From positions 1-29,528 of IMG/VR virus record IMGVR_UViG_3300008263_000020: 29,528 nucleotides of DNA. One strand, written 5' to 3'. How positions within the stretch are numbered: position 1 is the first letter of the stretch; each line of letters opens with the position of its first letter. The notes beneath the pieces were generated by a model. That model saw nothing but the letters and a program-made list of their open reading frames with translations. It was not told the DNA's origin and searched no databases. A program made the position numbers and the translations under genes. This document shows positions 4,815-11,453 of the stretch, in pieces. This DNA is from a virus.

Positions 4815-4853
4815 AGGTCGGAGTCTACTCTTCCATTCCCACGGCACGTACCT
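4815..4853 (-). ncRNA. Structured small RNA, family copy 4 (diverged)
   Basis: On the minus strand the capped hairpin is CCGU-GGGA-AUGG, still a GNRA loop, with one G-U pair that would be A-C on the plus strand. The block AAGAGUAGACUCCG is conserved. The outer stem is reduced to AGGU/ACCU. The downstream minus-strand sequence GGGTTTTATTTTTT could terminate it. The promoter is at 4867-4897. Confidence 0.55.
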
Positions 4854-4866
4854 TAATTGTACACTA

Positions 4867-4897
4867 CAAATATAGGAAGGATAAATTTAATATGCAA
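4867..4897 (-). promoter_or_regulatory. Minus-strand promoter for sRNA copy 4
   Basis: Minus strand TTG (4897-4895), 20 bases, TATATTTG (4874-4867). Confidence 0.75.
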
Positions 4898-4900
4898 GCA

Positions 4901-5009
4901 AAAGTTATTAACAATTCAATTTTTTTTATTGTTAATAACTTTGAGTGAATTATTTTTAATTTTTTGTTGCAATAGTCAATTTAATGTGTAACTTTGTCAA
5001 AGTTATTAA
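4901..5009 (+). repeat. Inverted repeat plus third copy: candidate operator
   Basis: Bases 4901-4915 (AAAGTTATTAACAAT) and 4928-4942 are perfect 15-bp inverted arms around a T-rich 12-base loop. A third direct copy of AAAGTTATTAA lies at 4999-5009, just after the -7 element of the 5029 gene. The inverted pair lies between the divergent promoters. The arrangement fits a repressor binding both upstream and at the transcription start. Confidence 0.5.
4967..4996 (+). promoter_or_regulatory. Promoter of the 5029 gene
   Basis: TTG (4967-4969), 19 bases, TAACTTTG (4989-4996). An operator-like AAAGTTATTAA overlaps the expected start of transcription. Confidence 0.8.
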
Positions 5010-5028
5010 TCATTAAAACTTTTAAATT

Positions 5029-5613
5029 ATGAAAACTCAAACACAACAAAACAATTTACTTGCTATCGGTAAAACTATTAAAGGAACAACTTTTGTAGGC
5101 ACAACTTATAGAAACGCACAAGGCGAATTAAGTAAACAACTAATTGTTTCGGGGATTAGTTACGAAAATTGTTTAATGAATGATTTTAATTCATTACAAG
5201 CAAATCAAAGTACTATCTTTGAAAAACTTGAAAAAGATTATAGTATTGAATTAATTACACAAGCCTATAATAATCTTTATTCAAGCCTTGAAAAACGACT
5301 TTCAACACCCGAAACGAAAGCAAAGTTGTTAGCCGAAAAAGATAGCACAATAGTACGTTCACAAGCACAAATTGACGCTTATGTTCACCTTGCCAAAGGT
5401 ATTAAAAAACATATCGAAACAAACGAAATTCACGTTTTCGGTTTAGTGGTTAAAAAACGTATAATTGAGCCTATTGAATACAAACCTACTAAAAGTAAGG
5501 AATTGACAATAGTACAAAACAAAATAAAAAAACTTTGCGATTTTAAGCAAAGTAAATATAAAACTTTTGTTTTCCAACAAGGCGAATTTAAAATGCAAGG
5601 TTTAACCTTGTAA
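5029..5613 (+). CDS. Conserved hypothetical protein of Bacteroidota mobile elements (194 aa)
   Basis: This 194-residue protein starts after a standard leader. Features are GTTFVGTTYRNAQGELSKQ near residue 19, SYENCLMNDFNSLQ, a helical centre (QAYNNLYSSLEKRLSTPETK), then IVRSQAQIDAYVHLAKGIKKH and VFGLVVKKRIIEP, with a Lys-rich C-terminus. The pattern resembles an uncharacterised family I have seen in Bacteroidota phages and plasmids, where its role is unknown. It is a single-gene unit with its own promoter, possible operator and strong terminator, so it is probably individually regulated and well expressed. Confidence 0.75.
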   Translation: MKTQTQQNNLLAIGKTIKGTTFVGTTYRNAQGELSKQLIVSGISYENCLMNDFNSLQANQSTIFEKLEKDYSIELITQAYNNLYSSLEKRLSTPETKAKLLAEKDSTIVRSQAQIDAYVHLAKGIKKHIETNEIHVFGLVVKKRIIEPIEYKPTKSKELTIVQNKIKKLCDFKQSKYKTFVFQQGEFKMQGLTL

Positions 5614-5623
5614 CAAAAAAATT

Positions 5624-5654
5624 AAGGTATGCAAATTTGCATACCTTTTTTTTT
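5624..5654 (+). terminator. Strong intrinsic terminator
   Basis: AAGGTATGCA and TGCATACCTT form a 10-bp stem around AATT (5624-5647), followed by a T run to 5654. Confidence 0.9.
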
Positions 5655-5694
5655 GCTTTATATCTTTATTTATAATCATTCTAAATAACAAAAT

Positions 5695-5726
5695 AGCCGT
5701 TTTTATACGTTTTAAGCCGTTTTTAT
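5695..5726 (+). repeat. Short direct repeats in non-coding region
   Basis: AGCCGTTTTTAT occurs at 5695-5706 and 5715-5726 (20-bp period). Related AACAGCC motifs in the opposite sense follow at about 5784-5800. This begins a 430-base stretch (5655-6088) in which I see no gene. The spacing is iteron-like. Confidence 0.5.
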
Positions 5727-5802
5727 GTTATTAGGTATATCAATATATTACTTTTAGATTAAAGTTGTTTAAATAGGCTAAAAACAGCCTAAAACAGCCA
5801 TA

Positions 5803-5858
5803 CCCAGCCCTCCCTCCATACAGCCCTCCCCGTAACCCCCCTCCCGTTACGTCCCCCC
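5803..5858 (-). other. G-rich tract on the minus strand (G-quadruplex potential)
   Basis: Eight runs of three or more C occur on the plus strand within 56 bases (5803-5805, 5808-5810, 5812-5814, 5824-5826, 5828-5831, 5836-5841, 5843-5845, 5853-5858). CGTAAC and GTTACG flank one block as an inverted repeat. In such an AT-rich genome this is exceptional. The minus strand could form one or two G-quadruplexes. Confidence 0.7.
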
Positions 5859-5888
5859 GTATGCGACCATATGGTACCCATGATGATA

Positions 5889-5984
5889 TTCGTGAAATTT
5901 TTTTTGGGAAAATTTTTTCATTTCATTTTTTAGGTCTTCGTGAAATTTTTTTTGGGAAAATTTTTTCATTTCATTTTTTAGACC
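5889..5984 (+). repeat. Two tandem 48-bp repeats
   Basis: Unit 5889-5936 is repeated at 5937-5984 with changes only near the end (GGTC against GACC). Each begins TTCGTGAAATTTTTTTTGGG and contains GAAAATTTTTTC-type A/T symmetry. The repeat is non-coding. Confidence 0.9.
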
Positions 5985-6067
5985 CCTATTATAAAAAAAT
6001 TTTTTTCTAGGAAATTTCCAAATAAAAAAAGAGGACCCCCTATTTTAAAAAATTTTTTTCTAGGAAA
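5983..6067 (+). repeat. Second direct-repeat pair, about 31 bp
   Basis: A block starting CCCCTATT and ending TTTCTAGGAAA occurs at 5983-6014 and 6037-6067, with one indel and one substitution. The copies are 54 bases apart and end 22 bases before the HNH gene's stop. They may mark an insertion scar or replication/recombination structure. Confidence 0.8.
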
Positions 6068-6088
6068 AAATGGCGGCAAAAAGTTGAC

Positions 6089-6769
6089 CTATGGATTTTG
6101 GTTAAAATTATAATCGTATAATATTTTCACATAGTTAAGAAAATCTGTTTCTGTCAATTCATTTTTCATAGTGTTAACGATTGACACAGTTAGGGCGACA
6201 TTATCTTTTGTGTATCCTTTTTTAGAATCGATTCTATCTATGGACATGCTATTAATATTCATCTTTGTATTTTCCGACCCAATGGAAGTTGTGTCTAGTG
6301 GTTGACCGCTATATTTGCATTTATAATCTTGTTCTATTAGGAGTTTATTTATAAATTCTTCATCTATATCGAATTCCAATTTTTTTATTTTGGCTCTATG
6401 TTTTGCGGATAGGATTCTACATTTTATAACATTGTTTTTGGCCCATTTATGTTGTCTTAGTAGGTATTTCTTTTTATCCACATCTGATAGGTTACTATAT
6501 TTTTCTGAAGATTCTTTTGACAAGCATTCTTTGCATCTTTTTTTATTTCTTGCATAGAATTTTGTTATATCTGTTTCACCACATATTGCGCAGCTGCAAA
6601 ATAATTTTGTAGCTCCTTTCAATATTTTATTTAGCGTATGTGTTGTGATATTATATTTTTCCATCAAATCTTTTTTAAGCAGATTTGTGTTTATGAATTC
6701 ATCAATAATTGTTTGTTTGAATTTTTCATTGATAAATCTTTTATTTTTTGCATCGAATAATGGTTCCAT
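6089..6769 (-). CDS. HNH homing-type endonuclease (226 aa)
   Basis: The N-terminal part has a helix-turn-helix-like stretch (KKDLMEKYNITTHTLNKIL, about residues 32-50). A zinc knuckle with CAICG and RCKEC follows (about 60-83). The C-terminal nuclease domain contains CKYSGQPL and the highly typical SIDRIDSKKGYTKDNVALT, then VNTMKNELT, as in phage free-standing HNH enzymes that cut DNA and spread by homing. It lies alone on the minus strand beside a repeat-rich non-coding region, consistent with a mobile gene. No host-type TAnnTTTG promoter is visible upstream. Confidence 0.85.
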   Translation of the reverse strand: MEPLFDAKNKRFINEKFKQTIIDEFINTNLLKKDLMEKYNITTHTLNKILKGATKLFCSCAICGETDITKFYARNKKRCKECLSKESSEKYSNLSDVDKKKYLLRQHKWAKNNVIKCRILSAKHRAKIKKLEFDIDEEFINKLLIEQDYKCKYSGQPLDTTSIGSENTKMNINSMSIDRIDSKKGYTKDNVALTVSIVNTMKNELTETDFLNYVKILYDYNFNQNP

Positions 6770-6814
6770 AATATAACTTTTTAATAATATTATATCGTCA
6801 TATAAACTAAGTCA

Positions 6815-6822
6815 ATATTTAT
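6815..6822 (+). promoter_or_regulatory. Late-promoter-like ATATTTAT motif
   Basis: ATATTTAT followed by AAATAAAA, 18 bases upstream of a short open frame at 6841. Same motif class as those before 9785(-), 13010, 13384, 14121, 16750, 17378, 20098(-), 24193 and 26175. Confidence 0.35.
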
Positions 6823-6840
6823 AAATAAAAAAAAAACACA

Positions 6841-6876
6841 ATGAAAAAACTTGTAAAAAGAAAAATTACTGTGTAG
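6841..6876 (+). other. Eleven-codon ORF, possible gene remnant
   Basis: ATG at 6841 opens MKKLVKRKITV and a TAG stop. It begins like a normal phage gene after an A-rich leader and an ATATTTAT motif but ends at once. It may be a leader peptide or the stump of a gene disrupted near the HNH insertion. The next gene's promoter lies inside it. Confidence 0.3.
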
Positions 6877-6881
6877 TTTTG
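6851..6881 (+). promoter_or_regulatory. Promoter of the 6896 gene
   Basis: TTG (6851-6853), 20 bases, TAGTTTTG (6874-6881). Transcription would start only a few bases before the ATG at 6896, giving a nearly leaderless mRNA. Confidence 0.65.
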
Positions 6882-6895
6882 ATAAAAACATTTGT

Positions 6896-7558
6896 ATGGA
6901 ATTTAAGATTAAAGAATACGATTTAAGATTTATCGTTGACAAAGATGTTGTTTTAAGACATGATACAAACGTATCATTAACTCCTACCCCACCTACAAGC
7001 AGAGAAGATTTTTATTGGATTGATTCAATCACTGATGACGCTTTGGGATTTATGTATGGTTTATATGGCATTGATGGAAGACGACATGCTGGTGATTTAT
7101 TTCCTTTGTTGCCAATCATTGTTTCAAATGATTTATTAAACAACAATGATTTGTTTTATGTTAACGGTGTTATACATGAGGTTAACGGATTATATATGGA
7201 TGAGGGTGAGCAGTGGAAAGTTATTGATGAGAACGGTGGTTATTTTTATGAGCATGAAGTTTTCAAAGTTATTGCAACACCAGACCAAATTGGTTGGGTT
7301 TATAATGAGGGTCCGCCACACGACCACAATTATAATTGGGTTGACTCTAGATTTTTGGAAACGGTTCATAACAAATTATTTGTTAACTGTGTTAAGGATA
7401 ATTTAAAGATTACCATTGTTGTTGATGAGGAATGTTCAACTGGTGGTGATGATGAATGTAGGGGTGAATTAAGTTTGGTTCCACATTTGCATGATGGCAA
7501 AGTAATTATTGATGGATATGGATTATTAAAAAATTCTTCATCAGTATTTGTTTATTAG
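6896..7558 (+). CDS. Hypothetical acidic protein (220 aa)
   Basis: This 220-residue protein shows a proline-rich segment (SLTPTPPTSRED, about residues 27-38), a YGLYGIDGRRHAGDLFPLLP block, and many Asp/Glu, Tyr and Trp residues. A short Cys-bearing acidic loop (EECSTGGDDECRG, about 180-192) could bind metal or form a disulfide. There is no signal peptide or membrane segment. It is a single gene with its own promoter, and the next promoter starts inside its last codons. Family unknown. Confidence 0.75.
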   Translation: MEFKIKEYDLRFIVDKDVVLRHDTNVSLTPTPPTSREDFYWIDSITDDALGFMYGLYGIDGRRHAGDLFPLLPIIVSNDLLNNNDLFYVNGVIHEVNGLYMDEGEQWKVIDENGGYFYEHEVFKVIATPDQIGWVYNEGPPHDHNYNWVDSRFLETVHNKLFVNCVKDNLKITIVVDEECSTGGDDECRGELSLVPHLHDGKVIIDGYGLLKNSSSVFVY

Positions 7559-7578
7559 AAAAAAGTTTTTTACATTTG
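7547..7578 (+). promoter_or_regulatory. Promoter of the 7598 gene
   Basis: TTTG (7547-7550), 20 bases, TACATTTG (7571-7578). The -33 lies in the 3' end of the upstream gene. Confidence 0.8.
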
Positions 7579-7597
7579 CGCCATAATATAAATTATC

Positions 7598-8800
7598 ATG
7601 GAAAAAAATAATGATTTCACTTCGGTATTGATATCTGAAAAATTGTCGCCTCATATTTCATCATTGGTAGACATATACAAACAAGACAAAGTTAAAGCTA
7701 GGGTTATTCACGCTGAGAGGAAGAATACCGTATCTTATTCAAATGATTTTGTATATTCATTTGAATATAAGAACAAAGATTTTAGGGTTGTTAATTTTAA
7801 CGAAAATATATACTTTACCAAAAAAGGTGTAATGTATAGAAGAAAATCTTCGCCATATATTATCATATACAAACACGCTGCCAAATCTTTTTATTTAAAA
7901 AGGAGTGGTAGAATAAAACCTATGTTGGTAGGTGAGTTGTTTCAGTATTTAAGTAACGCTAATTTGTATAATTACATACTGAATAAATTTGGTTGGGTTC
8001 GTAATTTATATGATGTTGATGATTGCAGACATTTAACGTTGGGTACTATAATGAAGAAAAAATTGTTTAATCGTGAAAAGATTATAAAACATGTATATGG
8101 TGTTAATCACAATGTTGCAAAAGTATTATCAGAAGCTAGAAATACAGATAACAACATTTCGTTTATTTGGAAGCAGTATAAACATCTGTTAATAAATTTG
8201 GATTCATTAACGCCAACTTTTTTCAAGAACAATATGGATATTTTGCATGACATGTTTCGTTATGCTGAAATGTTTGGTGAAACAATAAATGTTAAATGGA
8301 AAAGAAAGCGATTGGTTGAGGAGCATGATAAAATGTATCGAAGATATGTTGATATCATATTGGAGTTTGAACCTTTGACTGAATTAAAGATAAGACAAGT
8401 TTATAAAGATTTTCAAGCGTTTACAAACTTTGAGATGTTAACTACGAACCACCAACTTATTGAGGAAGGCAAGAAGCAAAACCATTGTGTTGGTACTTAT
8501 GTTGGTCAAGTTAATTCTGGTTCGTGTGCAATTTTTAGAATTGGTGAATATACGATGGAAGTTAGATTTGAAAAGCGTGCTGAATGGGATAATACATTAA
8601 ATAAATTTATACCACAAAATAAGAAGTTGCATTTGAATCAACTTAGAGGGTATAGAAATAAAAACGCACCAGAAGAGTTGCAAACGGTTGTCGAGCAAGC
8701 GGTGAATGATTTTAATAATACATTTGATTTAACAAAGTATGAAAACGAACAAGCATTCGTATCGTATAGTTTTAATCAAGATGATGATTTACCATTTTAA
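7598..8800 (+). CDS. PcfJ-like protein (400 aa)
   Basis: The C-terminal third carries the hallmark of the PcfJ-like family: NHCVGTYVGQVNSGSCAIFR near residues 294-313 and LHLNQLRGYRNKNAPEEL near 343-360, separated by beta strands (YTMEVRFEKR). The N-terminal 280 residues are Lys/Arg-rich and contain aromatic strands. PcfJ-like proteins occur on conjugative plasmids and in many Bacteroidota phages, but their biochemical role is not established. The gene has its own promoter and ends at a terminator shared with the convergent minus-strand gene. Confidence 0.85.
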   Translation: MEKNNDFTSVLISEKLSPHISSLVDIYKQDKVKARVIHAERKNTVSYSNDFVYSFEYKNKDFRVVNFNENIYFTKKGVMYRRKSSPYIIIYKHAAKSFYLKRSGRIKPMLVGELFQYLSNANLYNYILNKFGWVRNLYDVDDCRHLTLGTIMKKKLFNREKIIKHVYGVNHNVAKVLSEARNTDNNISFIWKQYKHLLINLDSLTPTFFKNNMDILHDMFRYAEMFGETINVKWKRKRLVEEHDKMYRRYVDIILEFEPLTELKIRQVYKDFQAFTNFEMLTTNHQLIEEGKKQNHCVGTYVGQVNSGSCAIFRIGEYTMEVRFEKRAEWDNTLNKFIPQNKKLHLNQLRGYRNKNAPEELQTVVEQAVNDFNNTFDLTKYENEQAFVSYSFNQDDDLPF

Positions 8801-8805
8801 AAAAT

Positions 8806-8833
8806 AAAAGGAGGGTTTATAGCCCTCCTTTTT
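8806..8833. terminator. Bidirectional intrinsic terminator
   Basis: AAAAGGAGGG (8806-8815) pairs with CCCTCCTTTT (8823-8832). T runs lie on both sides. The convergent minus-strand gene's stop codon sits in the loop. Confidence 0.9.
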
Positions 8834-9785
8834 GTTTTCTTGCTAATATTTTAGCTTTTTTGGCAGCACGTTCAGCGTCCATTCTAGCTTTACGTTCTTC
8901 TCCAGTTTCTTTAGATGGGTCAACCAAACTTCTTTCAGTTCTTCCAACACCTAATGCTTGTAAATATTTATCTATATCTGTTTCACCAGAGTCAAAGAAT
9001 TTATCTATTTCTCTTTTAGATGGCTCATCACCAGTTAATTCTTTGTATTTCATTCTAAAATTATGATTTTTTAGAGTGTTAGCATTTTGGTTTTTAAATT
9101 TTTCAGTACTTGTCGCATCACCGAATGTTGTATAAGCGTCAAATTTACCATTATTCTTTATAACAAAATATAAAATATCATCACCATAATTTAAAAGACA
9201 TTTTAAAGCACCATCAGATGCTGGTGAACCAGGTTTAATATATCTTACATCTTCTTCAGTTTGTGGGTCTTGAGAATTTATAAAGTTTAATATTTGTGGA
9301 TTGTTAAATGCTTCTTTATTAACTGAACCTAAACTTTCTTTAACAGCTGAAAAGTATTCTATATTAGCTGTCATATCTTCTTCAGTTGATTGAACGTCAC
9401 GTCTAGTTATAGCTACACTAGTTCTAGGACCATCAACACCGTGTTCTATACCTCTACCAGCAGCAATAGTTATTTCCATATAAGAACCAGTAACTTTAGT
9501 TATACCAATATTTTTTTCTCTAACTCTAGCTGACGCTATCATATTACCTACTCTAACATAACCATTTGGGTGAACTACGTATGTATAGATATATTGACCA
9601 TCTTCTGGTTCGTTAAAATATTGTTTTAGGTCATCATTTTTAGATGAGTGTGGACCAAACATTTCGTATGCTTTAGAAATTTTAAACATTGTTCTAAACA
9701 CATCAGCGTCATCTGAGTCAAATCGACTTTTTGCTTCTAACATGTTTCTTAACGATTCTTTTATTAATTTTTTAATATCTGTCAT
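8817..9785 (-). CDS. Candidate virion protein with capsid-targeting-like N-terminus (322 aa)
   Basis: I place the start at the ATG at 9785 (MTDIKKLIKESLRNML), because the upstream in-frame ATG at 9812 would lie inside the ATATTTAT promoter-like motif (9801-9808). The first 9 residues are amphipathic and contain I-K-E, matching the I/L-x-E cleavage rule of T4-type prohead proteases. The remainder is soluble, with VVHPNGYVRVGN and ISARVREKN-like strands, and ends in an Arg/Lys/Ala-rich helix (RKARMDAERAAKKAK). Family unrecognised; packaging in the capsid is inferred from the N-terminus and promoter type. Confidence 0.7.
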   Translation of the reverse strand: MTDIKKLIKESLRNMLEAKSRFDSDDADVFRTMFKISKAYEMFGPHSSKNDDLKQYFNEPEDGQYIYTYVVHPNGYVRVGNMIASARVREKNIGITKVTGSYMEITIAAGRGIEHGVDGPRTSVAITRRDVQSTEEDMTANIEYFSAVKESLGSVNKEAFNNPQILNFINSQDPQTEEDVRYIKPGSPASDGALKCLLNYGDDILYFVIKNNGKFDAYTTFGDATSTEKFKNQNANTLKNHNFRMKYKELTGDEPSKREIDKFFDSGETDIDKYLQALGVGRTERSLVDPSKETGEERKARMDAERAAKKAKILARKQKGGL

Positions 9786-9800
9786 TGGTGTTTTTATTTT

Positions 9801-9808
9801 ATAAATAT
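9801..9808 (-). promoter_or_regulatory. Late-promoter-like ATATTTAT motif
   Basis: Minus-strand ATATTTAT followed by AAAATAAAAACACC and the ATG at 9785. Confidence 0.4.
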
Positions 9809-9827
9809 ACAAAAGTTAGTATAAATG

Positions 9828-9858
9828 TTTGATTTATTAAATTTATGAAGTATATTTG
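9828..9858 (+). promoter_or_regulatory. Promoter of the 9874 gene
   Basis: TTTG (9828-9831), 19 bases, TATATTTG (9851-9858). A TTG start at 9856 would lie inside the -7 element and is rejected. Confidence 0.8.
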
Positions 9859-9873
9859 ATTAAAAGTAAAAAT

Positions 9874-10374
9874 ATGCATATAAATTGTATTATAGATTGG
9901 GAAAGGTATCATGAATTAAAAGGTACTAAACTTGTAGATTTAAAAAACGCTAAATTAAAGACAGCTGAAGAATACATGGAAGATTTTAAATTATTTCAAG
10001 ACCAATATACCATAATGTTTTTCTGCGACCCAGAAATAAAAGAATCTTTTTATTTACATGAATATGAAAAATGGTATATAATAAATGGAAAGAAATATGA
10101 TTCTAATTCACTTAATTTTAGAGAAAATTGGGAGTTGCTTATGTATGCTGTTGAACGTATAGAGGGTATGGGTTATTTTAGCACTATTGAAAAGTTCAAA
10201 GATTTGAACATACATAGAATGTGGTTCAATTCATCAGAAACTTTTGAAGAGTTTGCTGCTGGAGCAAGGGGTAGTACTAAAAAAGAAGCAATATATGAGG
10301 CTGTGCTAGATTTTTGTAAAGTTTATATCGATTTATACAAAGATAAAATATTAGAAAATGGTGGAAAATTATAA
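9874..10374 (+). CDS. Conserved Bacteroidota-phage hypothetical protein (166 aa)
   Basis: It starts MHINCIIDWERYHELKGTKL. The C-terminal part has the recognisable layout NWELLMYAVERIEGMGYFST, then GSTKKEAIYEAVLDFCKVYID, a fold common among small Bacteroidota-phage proteins of unknown function. The first residues and the HELKGTKLVDLKNAKLKT section are Lys-rich. The 10358 gene starts inside its end (17-base overlap), so the two are translationally coupled. Confidence 0.75.
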   Translation: MHINCIIDWERYHELKGTKLVDLKNAKLKTAEEYMEDFKLFQDQYTIMFFCDPEIKESFYLHEYEKWYIINGKKYDSNSLNFRENWELLMYAVERIEGMGYFSTIEKFKDLNIHRMWFNSSETFEEFAAGARGSTKKEAIYEAVLDFCKVYIDLYKDKILENGGKL

Positions 10375-10732
10375 GATAACCGAAGAAAACGCATCTGGTA
10401 ATTGTCCAGAGTGTGGTCATTCATGGGATAAAGGTGATGTTATGGAGTATTTAAAATCTTCATTCCATAAGGTAAGTGATGAAGATTTATTAAAAAAGGC
10501 TAAAAGAGATTATAATTGGACACCAGAGAGTCCAAGAAGGTTCAGTCATTTGATTTATATTGAACCTTCAGATGGTGATTATGATTTCACTGGTCAGAAT
10601 GGATATTACCAATGTCCTAATTGCAACGTTGCATGGGATGACATTGATGGGACTAGAACTGAAAAGTTTAAACAAAGGCTTGTTAAGCATGATGAAATGA
10701 CCAAGTTGATTGAAAAATTAAGAAAAAAATAG
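10358..10732 (+). CDS. Zinc-ribbon protein (124 aa)
   Basis: Two CPxC motifs, NCPECGHSW (about residues 15-23) and QCPNCNVAWDDIDG (about 86-99), form a split zinc ribbon around a middle with KRDYNWTPESPRRFSH. The C-terminus is a charged helix. Both motifs read like transcription-factor or nuclease ribbons, but no catalytic domain is present. Its start overlaps the upstream gene, so the pair forms one operon. A DNA- or RNA-binding role is inferred. Confidence 0.75.
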   Translation: MVENYKITEENASGNCPECGHSWDKGDVMEYLKSSFHKVSDEDLLKKAKRDYNWTPESPRRFSHLIYIEPSDGDYDFTGQNGYYQCPNCNVAWDDIDGTRTEKFKQRLVKHDEMTKLIEKLRKK

Positions 10733-10744
10733 TTTAACCTTTAA

Positions 10745-11371
10745 TTATTTTTTAGGAGGCCTTTTGGTTGTACTTTTTGGTTTTAACACAGCAGCTATTT
10801 TTGCTTTTGGGTGAACTTTCTTTTTACCATCAGTTGTTTTCTTTTTCTTAGGTTTTTTCTTATAGGTTTTAACTTCAAAGATACGTTCTTTAAAGGGTTT
10901 CAATTTTATGTTGTAAGGTTCTTTTTCCAGCAGACTGATATCTAACGTCCATTCATGTTTAGAACGTTCTTTATGGACCTCAAATGACTCTAATATATGT
11001 TTCTGAATTGCTTCAATTGACCAGTTATTGACTTTGGCCAATTGGACGTAGCATACTTTTTCAGACCCCATGGCGATTGCTCTACCTATGTGTTTGGTCA
11101 TGTGGCAGAAGGGGCATAGTGATATAAGTCCAACTAATTTTTGGATATGGTTTTCATCATCATATTCCCAAATTTCGTGACATTCAACGTTATGTTTTTT
11201 ACCTTGGTTTTTGCCAGTGTCGCCACAGATTTCACATTTATTGTTAGCAGCAGCGTAAGATATTTTTCTTATTTTGTCCCATTCTTCTGTTTTAACAGTT
11301 GTTCTAACGTTTGAGTAATGACACGTTGTTGGGATAAGTTCGACCAATAATTGTTTTTTTGATTTTGCCAT
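10745..11371 (-). CDS. HNH-family protein with Lys-rich tail (208 aa)
   Basis: The core matches a known HNH-type family: CHYSNVRTTV near residue 17, ISYAAANNKCEICG (zinc Cys 46 and 49), VECHEIWEYDDENH (about 63-75), LISLCPFCHMTKHIG (Cys 86 and 89, His 90 and 94), and SKHEWTLDIS. HEIW-HIQKL-CPxCH-KH supplies the nuclease and zinc positions. After about residue 165 a tail very rich in Lys, Pro and Thr follows, unusual for the family. The gene converges on the 10732 gene and shares the upstream region with the divergent lipoprotein gene. Confidence 0.8.
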   Translation of the reverse strand: MAKSKKQLLVELIPTTCHYSNVRTTVKTEEWDKIRKISYAAANNKCEICGDTGKNQGKKHNVECHEIWEYDDENHIQKLVGLISLCPFCHMTKHIGRAIAMGSEKVCYVQLAKVNNWSIEAIQKHILESFEVHKERSKHEWTLDISLLEKEPYNIKLKPFKERIFEVKTYKKKPKKKKTTDGKKKVHPKAKIAAVLKPKSTTKRPPKK

Positions 11372-11409
11372 AATAAAAAATAATGTTTTTAAAAAAAATG
11401 TAAATAAAA

Positions 11410-11439
11410 TTGTTTTATTAAAAAATATTATTACATTTG
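11410..11439 (+). promoter_or_regulatory. Promoter of the lipoprotein gene
   Basis: TTG (11410-11412), 19 bases, TACATTTG (11432-11439), then an A-rich leader. Confidence 0.8.
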
Positions 11440-11453
11440 TAAAAAAAAAAGTT

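Noticed and set aside
5889-6067. CRISPR array
   Set aside because: There are only two copies of each repeat, in direct tandem or with a short A/T spacer, no regular unique spacers and no cas genes.
6789-6815. E. coli-type -35/-10 promoter before the HNH gene
   Set aside because: TTGACT and TATAAT occur on the minus strand, but the spacing is only about 15 bases and the host type does not use this consensus. Chance in AT-rich sequence is likely.
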